From Zygaena filipendulae (lineage: Eukaryota; Arthropoda; Insecta; Lepidoptera; Zygaenidae), in assembly GCA_907165275.2 (NCBI GenBank), contig OU015660.1, forward strand, positions 10,604,501-10,668,500: 64,000 nucleotides of DNA, given 5' to 3'. Of the stretch, positions 47,951 through 60,600 are shown one piece after another. Every line of letters begins with the position of its first letter. Within the stretch, counting starts at the first letter, position 1. The position numbers and the translations under genes are program-made. Below the pieces are notes generated by a model. It ran no database searches, was not told the origin of the DNA, and saw nothing but the letters and a program-made list of their open reading frames with translations.

Positions 47951-48866
47951 TTTTATATTAGATAATCATTTCTAAAGAAGAACATGCTGAAAGAACCACG
48001 TTTTATGTTCAATAACATTTTTGAACTTATTTTCAATTTTTATTCTATTTTGTACCTATTTAGGTAGGTACAAAAAGGTGATTCAAATATTTTAGATAAC
48101 TTTATTAGTCTTTTTAATTTACGCTCCGAGACTAGGTATAATCTCTACAACAAAAGGATAACTTATCTCTTTTGTGCAGATACACTTGAGGCTTTGAGGT
48201 TTTCGTGTAATTTATTAATTATTATGTACGTATATAATGCTATTCCTTTCATCTAAGTAATTCCGAAAATTTTACATCGTTGGTTTTCAAATAATATGTA
48301 AAGAGTATTAGTAGCTTCCCCTCTTGATTATAATAAAGGGAGAAAGTATCTATTTTATACAAATTTATTTTTTACCGGTTCTCCAGTTAACGTTGGTAAC
48401 TCCGTATTAGTACCTATTCCGCATTAAAATCCGTTGCGTTACTTTAGAAGTACCAAACAGATGCATAGTTTTGTACTATTTAAAAAACAGGTGCACCAAA
48501 ACACTTATCCCTAGAAAAGAAGACAACTTATATAAATGTATTAGCCGAAGATTTTTTAATATACACTTTCTAGCAAAAGTTTAATATTCCATTCATAGAA
48601 TATAAATATCATACGACCCCTTGCACACGGCGTATTTTAAACGCGCAGAAGACGCGCTGGTAACGCACGTATATGCGCTTCAAACGAGATTTGAATGTAA
48701 ACTTGTAACTTAAGCACACGAGGTGATCGTGAAAGGTGCGTCTACTGCAGCGCGTATACGCGCAGATACAGTGATACAGACGCGCGGTAGTCGCTCATAG
48801 CTTCCGCGTTTTGGTCAGAGAATCGTCATCAGTTTTACAATGGTTTCGGTTCAGACAACACTGCAT

Positions 48867-49020
48867 CCCTACATTTATTTATTTATTTATTTATTTATTC
48901 TTTATTGCACAGTGTGTACAAATGGCGAACTTAATGCCTTGCGGCATTCTCTACCAGTTAACCATTGGGTAGACAGAGAGATATAGAAGATGGGGTGTGC
49001 AAACAAAACAATAATTAATA
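48867..49020 (-). mobile_element. Retroposon 3' end with (TTTA)n tail
   Basis: Minus-strand copy of the short retroposon also seen at 2133, 21647 and 59572. The body includes GAGAATGCCGCAAGGCATTA and GTTAACTGGTAGAG when read in sense. Confidence 0.6.
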
Positions 49021-49954
49021 TACTTAATACTAGACACTAATAATTAATAACTAAAACATAAAGATGCAATTTACTCACAATACATACTAAAACACATGCA
49101 TATCCTACACATACCTACACAATAAAATACATACACACATAGTTACATAGTATATATACAGCCTGTTACCGAAAGGTGTGGTCATAATAAACGATCGTGT
49201 AATGTTAATGGTAAAGAATGATTGAACCATGATGGCAGTGCTGATACGAAGAAATAAAATACGATAAAATTTTATCGACTTTGCTTTTTTAACTTGCCTC
49301 TGTACATCACTAGCAATCAATTGAATCGGTCTGATAACAAGTCAATGACCCCGGCCCTGACCCCTGGCCCGGCGCACCGTACCGCCGCACTCTTCGACTT
49401 CTGCCGTCTTAGTATTTTTACACGCGACAATGTTAGTAAATAATAGGGTAAGGTACCAGTATTCATCCTACTAACGACTTTTTGACGTTTGAGTTGGCAG
49501 GATTCGTCTGATAAAGAAACTAAAAGATAAACTCTGAAAGATAAACTAATAAATAAATCAATCGTAAATAAAAACAATAAATTTTACCATTACTTATAAC
49601 ATTATTTTTTTTACATTTGAAAAGAAAACCGCGTGTAGTAAAAAACATTTCAGACATAACAGCTCATACAGCTCTTGTTGACAGACAGCACCTGCATAAA
49701 ATAGCTAATTTTTCCCTTAATTACGCATCGCTCCTGTCACGTGAAGAACTAGAGCAATTTGGGAAATCGTGATTCGTTTATTCCAATTATGACTTAATTT
49801 AAATATTTATGACTTATGACCAATTAATAACGCTGACCACTGGTCCTTTTACCCGATACCCCCTACCCCTATCTGATTTTGAGCACGCGGCCATTATGAA
49901 ATGGGCGTGGTTCCTTTCAAAATGGGTTGCGCCCCCGCACATCGTCTTGAACCT

Positions 49955-51140
49955 TTTCTAGGGTTGCCGAATGTTCAATGACTACCATTACTTCGCAATA
50001 ATTTTTTGTACTTAGAAACGGATGGTCGCGGGTTCAAGAATACCATTACGTCATATTATTATGTGATGATATTTTTCAAATACCCCATACGATACGTACG
50101 TCTTCAATAGCTTAGCACTCATTATTGAAGTCAATTAATGAAGCCCTTATTTTGTTAAGTAACCGCCGCACTCACTCACTCTTTAGTTAAATTTAATTAA
50201 TCATAAAAACGAGTCTAAGTGCGACCGTTAGTATTGTTTTAGTAACGGATTGTCGTGGGTTCAATTTCCACATCAATCTCAGACCATTACATCATATTAT
50301 GTGATGATTTTTTTTTAAATACCCCATTACGATACGTACGTCTTCAATAGCTGCTCACTCATTATTTATTGTAGTCAGTTAATGAAGCTCTTATTTTGTT
50401 AAGTAACCGCCGCACTTACTAACTCTTTACTTAATTTTAATTAATCATTAAAACGACTCTAAGTGCGACCGTTAGTATTGTTTTAGTAATTAGTAGGCGC
50501 CTAAATAGCAAAGGAACAGCTTGCATGGAACATGAAATGATTTCGTGAAAAAAGCTCCTAGGACAGTAGAAGTATGAAGGAGCTTAGATAAATGTTAACA
50601 AAAATAATTGAGACTGCCAGCCCTATTTACGTAGAATCAATAGAAATATGCGTAGGTAGCTACCTAACGCTTCGTGCGTTCTTTTCTTTTAGTTTTCTCT
50701 GTCTTTCTTCTGCCTAGGGATCTAGGGATGTCAATTGTTCAATGATTAGGTACCATTACTTCGCAGTTTTTTATTCTAAAACAACTGGTCGCGGGTTCAA
50801 TTCTCACATCAACACCAAATAAATCAGACCAAATAAATCATTACCTAAACCTACCTAAAAAATTTGTGATATCTTTTTAAACACTTCATCATAATTCACA
50901 GCCCCGTCTTCGATAGCTTAACTCATTGTTGATGCTCTTATTTTCTTATTGTTTTACACTTTACGTGCCTAAATAGCGAAGAAACAGCGTATACACGAAA
51001 TTATTTAGAAAAAAGTTACTAGGAGAGTAGAAGTAACTAGGAGTAAAATAGTTTGAAACAAAAATAAATTGGCAGCCCTATTTACGTTGCGGTGTCAATA
51101 AAAACATAGTATAGCTACCTACCTGATGCTTACTGCATTT
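49955..51140. repeat. Duplicated block with tRNA-like B-box motifs
   Basis: A segment of about 750 bp (49955-50720) is followed by a shorter diverged copy (50721-51140). Within the first, a ~227-bp unit is repeated (GGTCGCGGGTTCAA near 50024, GTCGTGGGTTCAAT near 50251; a third near 50787). Each unit ends with CCGCCGCACT...AAGTGCGACCGTTAGTATTG, an inverted pair. Confidence 0.55.
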
Positions 51141-51901
51141 AGTGTTACCAACTCTCAAAAATATTTACCCCTAAAGGTTAAGTTGAAAACCCTTAAATTC
51201 CCATAAATAAAATAATATTACTAAAAAGTTTATAAATAATAAATAGCGCCAAGATTCAAGCTTTGGTTTCAAAATTATTATGATTCATAATGATTCAAAT
51301 TTTTGCTAATTATGAAAATCTTTTGAAATTATGGCTTTCTTATTAATCCTAGAAAAAATTATAAGAGACTTTATTTTTATAAATTTTTTTTATTGAACTT
51401 CGGACAACTTGTTTAAAAAAAAATTTGTACAACCAATATTTTCGCCGTAATATCAAAAATTCGACAACATTAATAATTACTATTTTGAAATTTCAGCAAA
51501 AACCTGGTTCTAATAAAAATTATTATTTTTATTAACAAAAAAAATAAGAAATAAAATATGAAAAAAAAAACAACCGAAAAACCCCTAAAAATGTAATACC
51601 CCTAAAAAACCCACCGCATTCATTTACTCCCTAAAAGTTGGGGGGAAACTCCCTAAGTTGGAAACCGTGCCCGCATTCTTTTCTTTTGGTTTTCTGTGCC
51701 TGTTTTTTATCTTTGTTATCTAGTGCCCCGTATTGTACAGCACGCATTTGATGTCCTGTACACGACTTCCGGTGTTGTGCTTTCCGCCCCGTACAAGTTG
51801 GGCATCAAAATAACAGACAGTACCGAGAATGTTCGTCACTGCAATGTACATTGGAATTGGTGACACCACTCCTCGGCTGCCTACGGTTAAAGAAAGTAAT
51901 T

Positions 51902-52335
51902 GCAGCTGAATAAATACAGGAGGAACAAAAAACCGGCAATCGCTTTGTTTAAAACAAATTTTTCGTAGTTTAATAGTTCTTAATTTTAATTTCTTTGAAA
52001 CTAAAGCCTTTTTGATGGTTGTTGCAGCTGAATAAATTTTACAGGAGGAGAAAAAAACCAGAAATCGCTTTAAAACAAATATTCCATAGTTTAAGGATTT
52101 CATTAATTTTAATTTCTCTAATACTAAAGCGCTTTTTGGTGGTTGTGACTTGTGAGTATGTGGCAACGTCCGTTATGCGTAAAAAGCAGCAAAAACACAA
52201 AAATCATCCATTTTGAAAAAAAAAAAAAACAGTTGCTTAAAAATTTTAAATTAAGAAAATCGTTGAACTATGGAAGGTGTGTAAAGCGATTTCCGGTTTT
52301 TTGCTCCTTCTGTAAAATTTATTCCGCTGCAATTT
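51902..52335. repeat. Two tandem and one inverted copy of a ~120-bp unit
   Basis: Units start GCAGCTGAATAAAT...CAGGAGGA at 51902 and 52024; an inverted one ends TAAAATTTATTCCGCTGCAA at 52312-52333. Shared interior: ...CGGCAATCGCTTT... and TTAATTTTAATTTCT. Confidence 0.6.
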
Positions 52336-53010
52336 GTTTTACTGTGGGGCAGTCGAGCCGGTCGATGAAACTATGCCTCCTTTTTTTGTGCTCGTTTACA
52401 CTACTTACCCAAATACTGGGTCAAGTTATTGTCAAAAAAACCACTAATTATTTATGTTTGATCTGTTACAAGGACTTTTTGCCTTTAGGCAGGGCGTAGA
52501 GCACCCCGACATTCTTGGTTTGTACTGGTGACCACTGACCAGGTCACGCGAGCCGAGCGAGCTTTGAATAGTTCATGATGTGGTCGACCATTTATTTTCA
52601 TGAAATGCCACCATCTCATGAAATGGTCGGCCACATCACATCATTACTTGATCAAATCTTAGATGTGGCCACGAAAATTTGCGATGAATAATAATTACCT
52701 TAGTAAATATTAAACTTCGACTAATTGTAATTTGAATTTACGCCATATTTTGAGAAAATAATTACTAAACTCTATCTGCATTGTATTGAACACTACAAAA
52801 CGGAGAACCAAATAGACGTCATAATTCTTCGCCAATAGCAGAACAATACTTTACGTACCGACAGAATGCACGACACCGGAATAATACAGCACAGCATATC
52901 AAGGCCGGTGATTCGAAATAAGGTGTCAGTAATTCTGAACTGTACATTCCAGTGTCGTAAAATCTTGGGTCGTGCATTCCTGTGTCGCGGATTCCGGTGT
53001 TGTACATTAC
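52330..53010 (+). repeat. Long dispersed repeat, copy 2
   Basis: Inverted partner of 4840-5560. Includes GATGTGGTCGACCATTT and its inverse (52574-52640), and an array of degenerate ATTCCGGTGTCGTGCA words at 52860-53015. Confidence 0.55.
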
Positions 53011-54381
53011 AGGGACTGGGTAGCCAATAGCCATTATTATTAGTATTATCAGGTACGGGGGCGGGCGGTGCAATTGGAAAAAAAACAACAATATGTCGGG
53101 ATTGTTATTAATTCATAAAATATCTTTAATAATCAACAGTCAACACTACGAAATAAAGCTGTGTGTCGGTGCAGGTGGAATTAGCTTGCGTAAGGTTCGA
53201 AAGTTGGTCTAGGCTAGGATAGATTTTTGAAGGTAAATAAGTGGATGAACGTCGCGTCGTCTGCCGTGCTGAAGCACTTAGAGGAGAACCCAAGAACCAG
53301 TATACGTAGTGCTGCAGTGGAGTAATTCATGTAAAAGTTTGGTGTGTACTGCGGCACGATCGTCACCATCCGTGCCACTTCCATTGTACCCACTGGCTTT
53401 GTTCTTCATGTGTTTCTACCAGTGTTACCAAAATCAGGTCGACATATGATTGACGAGAAGAATTGCTGGATTGAATATGAAACGTGAATAATTCCAGTGA
53501 TAGTGATACCATGTGCGGTGTGCCGCGTGCGCACTACCTACCTACTCGTCCTTGAAAGAAAAATATGTTCTAACGTCAGTTCTTTGAAGTGAGCCGCCCC
53601 GCGGTTGCGGTTGTCACTTCTTTGATAACGCCGCCTGCTAATGTTGCTACTACGCCACGCCGGCCACCGCACATCACCTACTAGGAAATAATAAATGAGA
53701 TGGAGTTGGAGACAAATTAAAGATTTGTAAACACGAGTTATAATAATCTTATGTTGTGAACATTGAAATTTGTGATTCATGATCATTCAAGTTTGCGTGT
53801 TCTTCGAGACGATAAATAATCAAAAGTCAACATACTTGAGTGTTGTTTTGTTATGTTACCAGAACCAGCGATATTACCTACTCTTAGCATCGACGATGTT
53901 GTAGGATCAAAATAATATGAACCCAACATTGCCATCAAATTTTAATAGTGCAGTGTATTTAAAGTATTATTTGGCAAGTGGAAGATTTCATTCAAAATCC
54001 AATTATGTTTACGTACGCAACACGCGACATTGTTGAAAACAACTCCCAATGAAACCGGCCCTTTGAAGTTTGCCGCCGCGTTGTGTCGCGTCGGCCCGCT
54101 ATGCCGGCCGCCAAAGTTAGGCGTACGCGCCTACCAGGCTCTCATGGCAAATCGGGGGGTAAGTCGTAAGTTCGTAAAAACCGGGTCGGCGAACTCGTTA
54201 TCTGTGAGCGGTTCATGACCCCACTAGTGAAGTGACCTTGTTCGTATCGATGCCAAAAATATGTTTTTTTATTGGTGTGAATTTCTAAAGTTGGATTTTT
54301 GTGTTAAGTACTAGTGGCTTATTGTTCTATACCATTAACACTGCACGATCCTTTAATATGACTACACCGTTCTGTAACAGG

Positions 54382-54384
<3 letters not shown>

Positions 54385-54430
<46 letters not shown>

Positions 54431-54500
54431 TACACATACCATATATACATACATCATACATACATACACACATATACATACATACATACCATACATACAT
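54385..54500. repeat. (TA)n then (CATA)n microsatellite
   Basis: About 37 bases of TA repeats followed by CA/CATA repeats to about 54500. The dispersed motif ATGACTACACCGTTCTGTAA precedes it; relatives are near 45350 and, inverted, 49160. Confidence 0.85.
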
Positions 54501-57500
54501 TGACTTTAGTACTGCTTTTAAAAGAAAAACACTTAAAAATAAGCGAATCTATTGTTTATTTCGCGCCCCTCTACCCTTGCTCCGGCCCTTTGTACGCGCA
54601 TCAAACGAGTTTCGAACGCGCGTTTGTATCGCGTTTTACGCGCGTTCGAATCTATAAAAACGCAAAAATCGGCATCTACGGCGCAGAAAACGCGCGTTCC
54701 TGAAACGCGCGTCGCCTACGCGTTTAAAATACGCCGTGTGCTAGGGGCCTAAGATATCATAAAATAGGTATCTATATACCTACTCGAAGGTATGTTTTTT
54801 AAATATCCTCACGATAATATCATAAAAGGTATTTATTTATTTTTTATTTTATTTATTTACTAATTTACAAACATTGTAACAACTTGAAATATTAGTTGTA
54901 ATTGATGAAAGTATATTATATACCTTCATACCTGTATAAAGATATAAGTAATAATATGATGGAAAGGCCTCGAATTAAAAATAAAACTTAAAAATCTCGA
55001 TAAAAAAAAACAAAAAAAAAACTTTTTATAAAACAAGTTGTTATTCAAATGCGCTGAAAAAAATAAACCATGCATGCATTGTCACATAATAATAATTTCA
55101 TCATCATAATAATTTCAGCGCGACCGATTGAACATAATATCTGCTTAAAAATTGAGTTGCAATTTACCACCCTGCACCCGTACCTACAAACATAGTTAGG
55201 TAGGTACATACATACATTGCATGTCAAACAAAAGCTTTAAAAATATCCCCTATAAGGACCGTAGTTATGTACCTAACCATAATATTTAGGAATGATATAC
55301 AAAGTTTTACTTTAACGTGTAGCGTTTACAATCACCATTCAGAATTAACAATAAATGTGTTTAAATATTTTAATGTAAATTTAAAACAAGGGCATTGTTA
55401 TTAAATATTTAACTACCAACTATTATAGGTACCTCGTTGAAGACAATTGCTGTTTACATTATGTTGAAACAAAACAATACATTCGTCAAAGTTAAGAAAT
55501 CTTACGAAGAATTTAAAGCAAGCAATTTGTTTTGTGTTTGGTAAGAATGGTCATTGACCTCATGAAGTGCCATCGTATTTCACACAAATATATAAAAATA
55601 AACATTAAGAATTAATTAAACTTCATCACAGATAATATAATAAACTATTAATAAAAAAACATACATACAACCGAACATAGAACCTCCTCCTTTTTGGAAG
55701 TCTGTTACAAAATGCGTGACTAATTAATTAGAACGATGTTGTTTCCATATTAAAACTGAGTCCATTATGCGTGAAAAGAGGCAAAAATACAAAACAAACT
55801 CATCTCGAAAAAATTACAGTTTGTTTTTCTGTAGAGCCGCAATGACGCGGACGTCGTGACGGAAAATGAATTTTTACTCCCATCCGTGCCGTGCCATAAA
55901 GAACTTCGTTCCAAAAACAATTCATCTAACAACTACTTGTATCTAATATTTAGAAAAGAATAGACAACAAACAATATAATATTATTTATATTTACTTGCA
56001 TATAATCAATACAATACACGATATTTATATTTTTCTAATTAATTAAATTGATCTACGCGTCTATTGAGCAAAGAAATAAATAGATAATAAAATAATTTAT
56101 TACCAGCGTTATAACTCATAATGGTAAAATAAAGCTTTGAAAAAATTAAGAACGATTATCAGAATATGCAGCCTTTACTGCGAATGATGGAGGCGGAAGA
56201 CGCAGACCAAGATATTAATTAAGGTCACGGAAGCTTTTATGGAATGAGACTAAAAGGAAAAACGCAGCACGAGTTTTGAAGAAAATTCACCCTTATCTCC
56301 TTTGATTATCACCGACAATTGCTTAAATATCTCGTTTAGTTGATAACTGTGTTATAGCCTCATGGCCACGCATTATTGGATCCCATATTTTGTATGCATA
56401 TGTATGTAAATAAAGCGCTCATAGGAATACATATAATCGCTTTATGTAGTGAACGTGCGTATAATTTCGGTAGTAGGTATAATATGTAAACAGGACCACA
56501 GCATGGACCAATAAAACTAGTTTTATTTGTTTTTAGTTAACTATAGTTTTCTTGTTTAATTGCTCCCTGACCACAGCTAAAAATTTTAAATGTCACTGAA
56601 ACTACAACGACGATGTTTTTATGCTGCTACTTACATATTATACTCCAAGTAGAAAATGCAAAACAACCTAAAAATTGAATTTTCTCCTTACAATTTTCTT
56701 AATGATTTGTCGCCAGAAAACTCCACTCTACAGCACTTAAGCATTTTTCGCTTTCATGCATTTTGTCAACACAAAAAAATGTGTATAAGTTTTTATTACT
56801 TTAAAACAATTTGCCTATGAAAAATCATTTATAATTTTAACCAACTTCCAAAAAAGGGAGGATTTGTATCTTTCTTTCGCGATTACTCGAAGACGGCTGG
56901 ACCGATTAGGAAATTATTTTTTGTTGTTTGATACGGTACACTTTTCTCCATTTCAAACAAAAACAATGTTCTTAGATTGTCATATAATAATTTATAATAC
57001 ATGGAATATGCTAACTATACCAAAAATATACTCAGGCTACCAGTAGGTATAATCACTTTACATTTACAAGATGAAATAAACGAACTGCTGAATGTTGGTA
57101 TATATATATCAGTAATATATCAGTTAAACTATATCAAACAATCAGCTTTCATCGCCAAAGAAACATACCTTTATATTAAAAAAAAAGGGTAACTGCATTT
57201 ATCGGTTTTTAAAAAACCCTTTCCCTCACCAGGGATTCGAACCGACTAAAATCTAAAAAGATTGTACCTACTTTTATGACACCAATTAGTAAGGTCAATC
57301 GTAAGGATCAAATGTCTCTAAATAAACATTTCACTTCACCTTGTATGTCTCCGTCGGTCTACAAGTTAACCTCTGAGCAGTAATTACGTATACTTTTTGC
57401 CGTCTTTGTCCACACAACTATTGGGTTTATGAAGCTTTTGTTAGCCCACGCGCTAATTACCCTGTGGCTGACATTGGACCCGTTTAGAGTGACAGCCACC

Positions 57501-58852
57501 TCAGGGCACCCACCTCCCAATGACTAACAGTGTACGGGACCCGATGAACACACATTTTGAGATACGAATATGCCTGTTTAAATGTCTGATTTATAGCTTA
57601 AACAAACAAAAATTACTTGTACTAACATAGTTTTAAGCACAATTTTACTAACAATATTGGACTAAAAAAGCGTCTGAATAAATGAATTTTATTATTATTA
57701 TATTATAGCTCTATGGGATGGGTTAGCTAGTAGGTATTCCCGCTTTTTTCGTTTCCATCGCAACATAGTAACTATACGATATGAACATATTAATCCTAAC
57801 TAATATCCTATTAATATTATAAATGTGAAAGTGTGGATGTTAGGATGTTTGTGGAAGTGTGGATGTTTGGATGTTTGTTACTCAATCATGCAAAAACGGC
57901 TCAACGGATTTGGATGATATTTGGCATGCACGTTGTCAGGGGTACAGAGAAGGACATAGGGTACTTTTTATCCCGGAATTCCCGCGGGAACTTTGAAATT
58001 ACCTCGGGTGAAACCGCAGGGAACAGCTAGTAATATGAATAAAATACGTTGGAGCAAATTATAATCAAATATTTCAGAGGAAAAACTATGGTCAATATCA
58101 TCTAATATAGAAACTAAAGGGTAAGTACTAAGTAAGGTACAGTCAATGTTAGGCAGATTCATAATATGAGTGTTTAAACAGAGAACAAATTATATCTTGT
58201 GGCTCTTGCCCTTTGTCAGAGGTACGCAAACTCAAATTTCCGTCGTGAATTTAACGCCTGAGTCCGATTTCTGTTCAAGAATTTCTCGTTTCATATTCGA
58301 ACCACGTTTTAGTCTGCCACCTACAGTTTGTCAGCCGATAATTTATTGATTTTTCACTGCCATCCAAAAAATAGAAAACAAAGCTTGAATCACGAGCTGT
58401 ATTAACATAAAAATGGCTGATGAGATCGATCCCTTGCGCCGAGATTAAACGCCTTAAACTGTGAATAGAAAAAAATGTAAAATGGCTGATAATTTTCTGC
58501 AGCACGCGGTTTTTTCGCAATCATAAATCATGGTAGAGCGAGCCCTTTCAGTGATACGTAATCATCTTCAAAAATGGAAAATATTCTTCTTTTGATTTGG
58601 TTTTTTCTTTTTCGGATGTTTGGTATCCTTGCAATGATTAAAGAGACAGTTTAAGATATTACAGGTGACCCGATGTTTTCCGCTCAGATAACTAATTGGG
58701 GAAGGTACTGAATTTAAATCATCGAGCATATCCCCCGAGCGGGGTAGACAAAGAAAAGCAATCGAAATTGAAGACGCCACATGAATTTGAATTTCGGGTG
58801 CGTTCATTGTTCAGTTTAAAAAAATAAAGGTTACAGTCACATTTATTTATTT

Positions 58853-59037
58853 GACTAGCTGTTCCCTGCGGTTTCCCCCACGGTAATTTCGGAGTTCCCG
58901 CGGGAATTCCGGGATAAAAGTGCCCTATTTTCTCTCTCTGCCTGATAACGTGTATGCAAAATTTCATGAAGATCGGTTGGGCCGTTGAGGTGTGAAACTG
59001 TAAAAAACAAACAAACTCACTTTCACTTTTGTAGGAT
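58853..59037 (-). mobile_element. Helitron-like copy
   Basis: CTAGCTGTTCCCTGCGGTTT at left, core GAAGATCGGTTGGGCCGTT, end near TTTGTAGGATAAC. Confidence 0.6.
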
Positions 59038-59407
59038 AACGTTGTGTTTTCGCTTGACAAAAAAGTAGGTTAATATTTGAGGATAAGTTTTATATTTTGT
59101 GATAGGTATATAGGTAGGTTTATATTAATTAAAGTGTCTACTAATCTTTAAAGTGAAAACAACTGTTGACAATATTTTACGCAAATAAAATAAGTACGTT
59201 ATTCCATCGGAAAATATTGAAAAACACGCAAAAGAGCGTTCAAGATATTTGCATTTTTAAATGTAATAAATAAATAAACTTCAGAAATTCATTAACTGAA
59301 CACTAAATAAATAATTAGCTTGATTAAAGTGAAACCGTGAGTTCATACAGACAGCGTTATCGCCAGTAAATTAGGGAGTATAGTGTCCTTATTGAATATT
59401 CTTACCG

Positions 59408-59770
59408 ATTGTGTGATATATACAGTATTATACAGTATACAACAACAGTGTTACAACAACAGAAGCTGGGAGTGTCTACAACCATGTATGTGATATACAG
59501 CGTGTAAGAATAACAGTATTGCAAAAAAACTGAACTTTGAGCACAACCCTGTGTCACGTATGTGATATACAGTTCGCCATTTGTGCGTACTATGCAATAA
59601 AGAATAAATAAATAAATATACAGTGTGTAACAACAACAGTTTTACAATACCTTGAAACGTTACAACTACGTGTTTTATACACAGCGTGCAGCAATAACTT
59701 TATAACAAAAAAGAGAACTGTGACTATAACCACGTGTGTGATATACAGCGTGTAACGATAACAGTATTAA
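59408..59770. repeat. Degenerate array of GTGATATACAGYGTGTAA units
   Basis: At least five imperfect units (GTGATATACAG followed by CGTGTAA(C/G)AATAACAGTATT). A short retroposon tail (GTTCGCCATTTGTGCGTACT...AATAAATAAATAAA, 59572-59627) is inserted in one unit. The array runs straight into the membrane-helix exon at 59785. Confidence 0.55.
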
Positions 59771-59784
59771 ACGTGTGAACTGTG

Positions 59785-59997
59785 AGCGGGCACCCCGGCC
59801 GCGCCATCATAAGCGCGCGCGTGGTCGGCGTGACGCTAGGCGGGGTTGGGACGCGCACCGCGCGGGGCGTCGCCAAGCTGGGCGAGCACGCGGCGATGCT
59901 GGCGGTCGCCATCTGCTGCATCCTGGTGCTGCTGCTGGTCTTCATCATACTGATCATCGTGGTCGGACAGAATATCGACGCCAAAGGCGGCTCATAG
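59785..59997 (+). CDS. Terminal coding exon with single membrane helix, unidentified small protein
   Basis: Open frame ending in TAG at 59995-59997. Third codon positions are about 85-90% G or C over some 70 codons, in a genome whose non-coding DNA is AT-rich, which is strong evidence that this frame is translated. The product has a Gly/Arg/Ala-rich stretch (TRTARGVAKLGEHAA), then one hydrophobic helix (MLAVAICC followed by ILVLLLVFIILIIVV, 59896-59964) and a short polar tail GQNIDAKGGS. It resembles a tail-anchored or type I small membrane protein. A TGA at 59776-59778 closes the frame upstream, with no ATG before 59896. So either the exon is spliced in (AG at 59785-59786, weak pyrimidine tract) or translation starts at 59896 and makes a 33-residue membrane micropeptide (GCG before the ATG). 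Family not recognised. Confidence 0.42.
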   Translation, partial: SGHPGRAIISARVVGVTLGGVGTRTARGVAKLGEHAAMLAVAICCILVLLLVFIILIIVVGQNIDAKGGS

Positions 59998-60106
59998 CGG
60001 AGGAGGAAAGGTATTAAAAATAGATGAATAGAGATGAACTTTTCGTAGACACGTTGGTAATTGATAATGAATGATTAGAGGGTAAGAGTTCATAATTTTT
60101 ATAAGA

Positions 60107-60238
60107 CTTAAAAGCTCTTGATTGCGAGAACGCGAGAAAATCACAAGAAAGTGAATGTGGAGCCGATGTTTTCCGCCGTTTCCCGTGGTTTTCTTGCGTT
60201 CTGGCAAGATTCTCGCGTGAATTTGGAGCGGGCTTTAA
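60107..60238. mobile_element. Palindromic MITE, copy 1
   Basis: Inverted arms related to TTGCGAGAACGCGAGAAAA and TTTTCTTGCGTTCTGGCAAG, with GTGAATGTGGAGCCGATGTT in the middle. Same family as 62175-62318. Confidence 0.6.
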
Positions 60239-60486
60239 AAAACTGCTCCTCTCCTCCATTGACTAGAGAAAACATATTGTGTATAATAAATTTTGGTTTT
60301 GTATCCAAAAACTCCTAATTGAGTTTGGTTGCCAAAGAGAACATCACGATAATTACGTTGAGTTTTCTTACTGATGTAATTACAAAAAAGTTGAACACAA
60401 AATTTTCCTTAAGCACCTATGTAGATACCTAACTCGTTAAAATAATATTAAGTGCTGTGGATTATGTTGAATAATTACAAAAAATC

Positions 60487-60600
60487 AAATCAAATATGCT
60501 TTATTGCCCCAGAAGAGAAAATAAAAACTAAGACAGATAAAAAGTAACACAGAGCAAAAGGCGGCCTTATTGCTAGAGGCAATAAAAAATATTTTAGGCA
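60487..60600 (-). mobile_element. LINE 3' tail, minus strand
   Basis: (AAATC)n followed by ATATGCTTTATTGCC, the reverse of an AATAAAGCATATTTGATTTG-type tail. Confidence 0.45.

Larger units (their letters stand above)
33466..59400. other. Long gene-free stretch (possible giant intron)
   Basis: No convincing exon. Apart from listed elements it holds a donor-like GGGGGTAAGT at 54156-54164 after a GC-rich piece (54050-54158), a tRNA-like B box (GGTTCGAATCCCTGG on the minus strand) near 57222-57242, a LINE-type tail at 57500-57700, and a Helitron-like copy at 57790-58031. The remainder is AT-rich without visible structure. Confidence 0.4.

Noticed and set aside
54030..54218. Open frame with donor-like GGTAAGT at 54159
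   Set aside because: The segment resembles the GC-rich piece at 53576-53670, suggesting a repeat, and phases do not match the candidate exon at 59787.
59775..60017. Arg-rich frame overlapping the membrane-helix exon
   Set aside because: Third-position composition and the hydrophobic helix favour the other frame.
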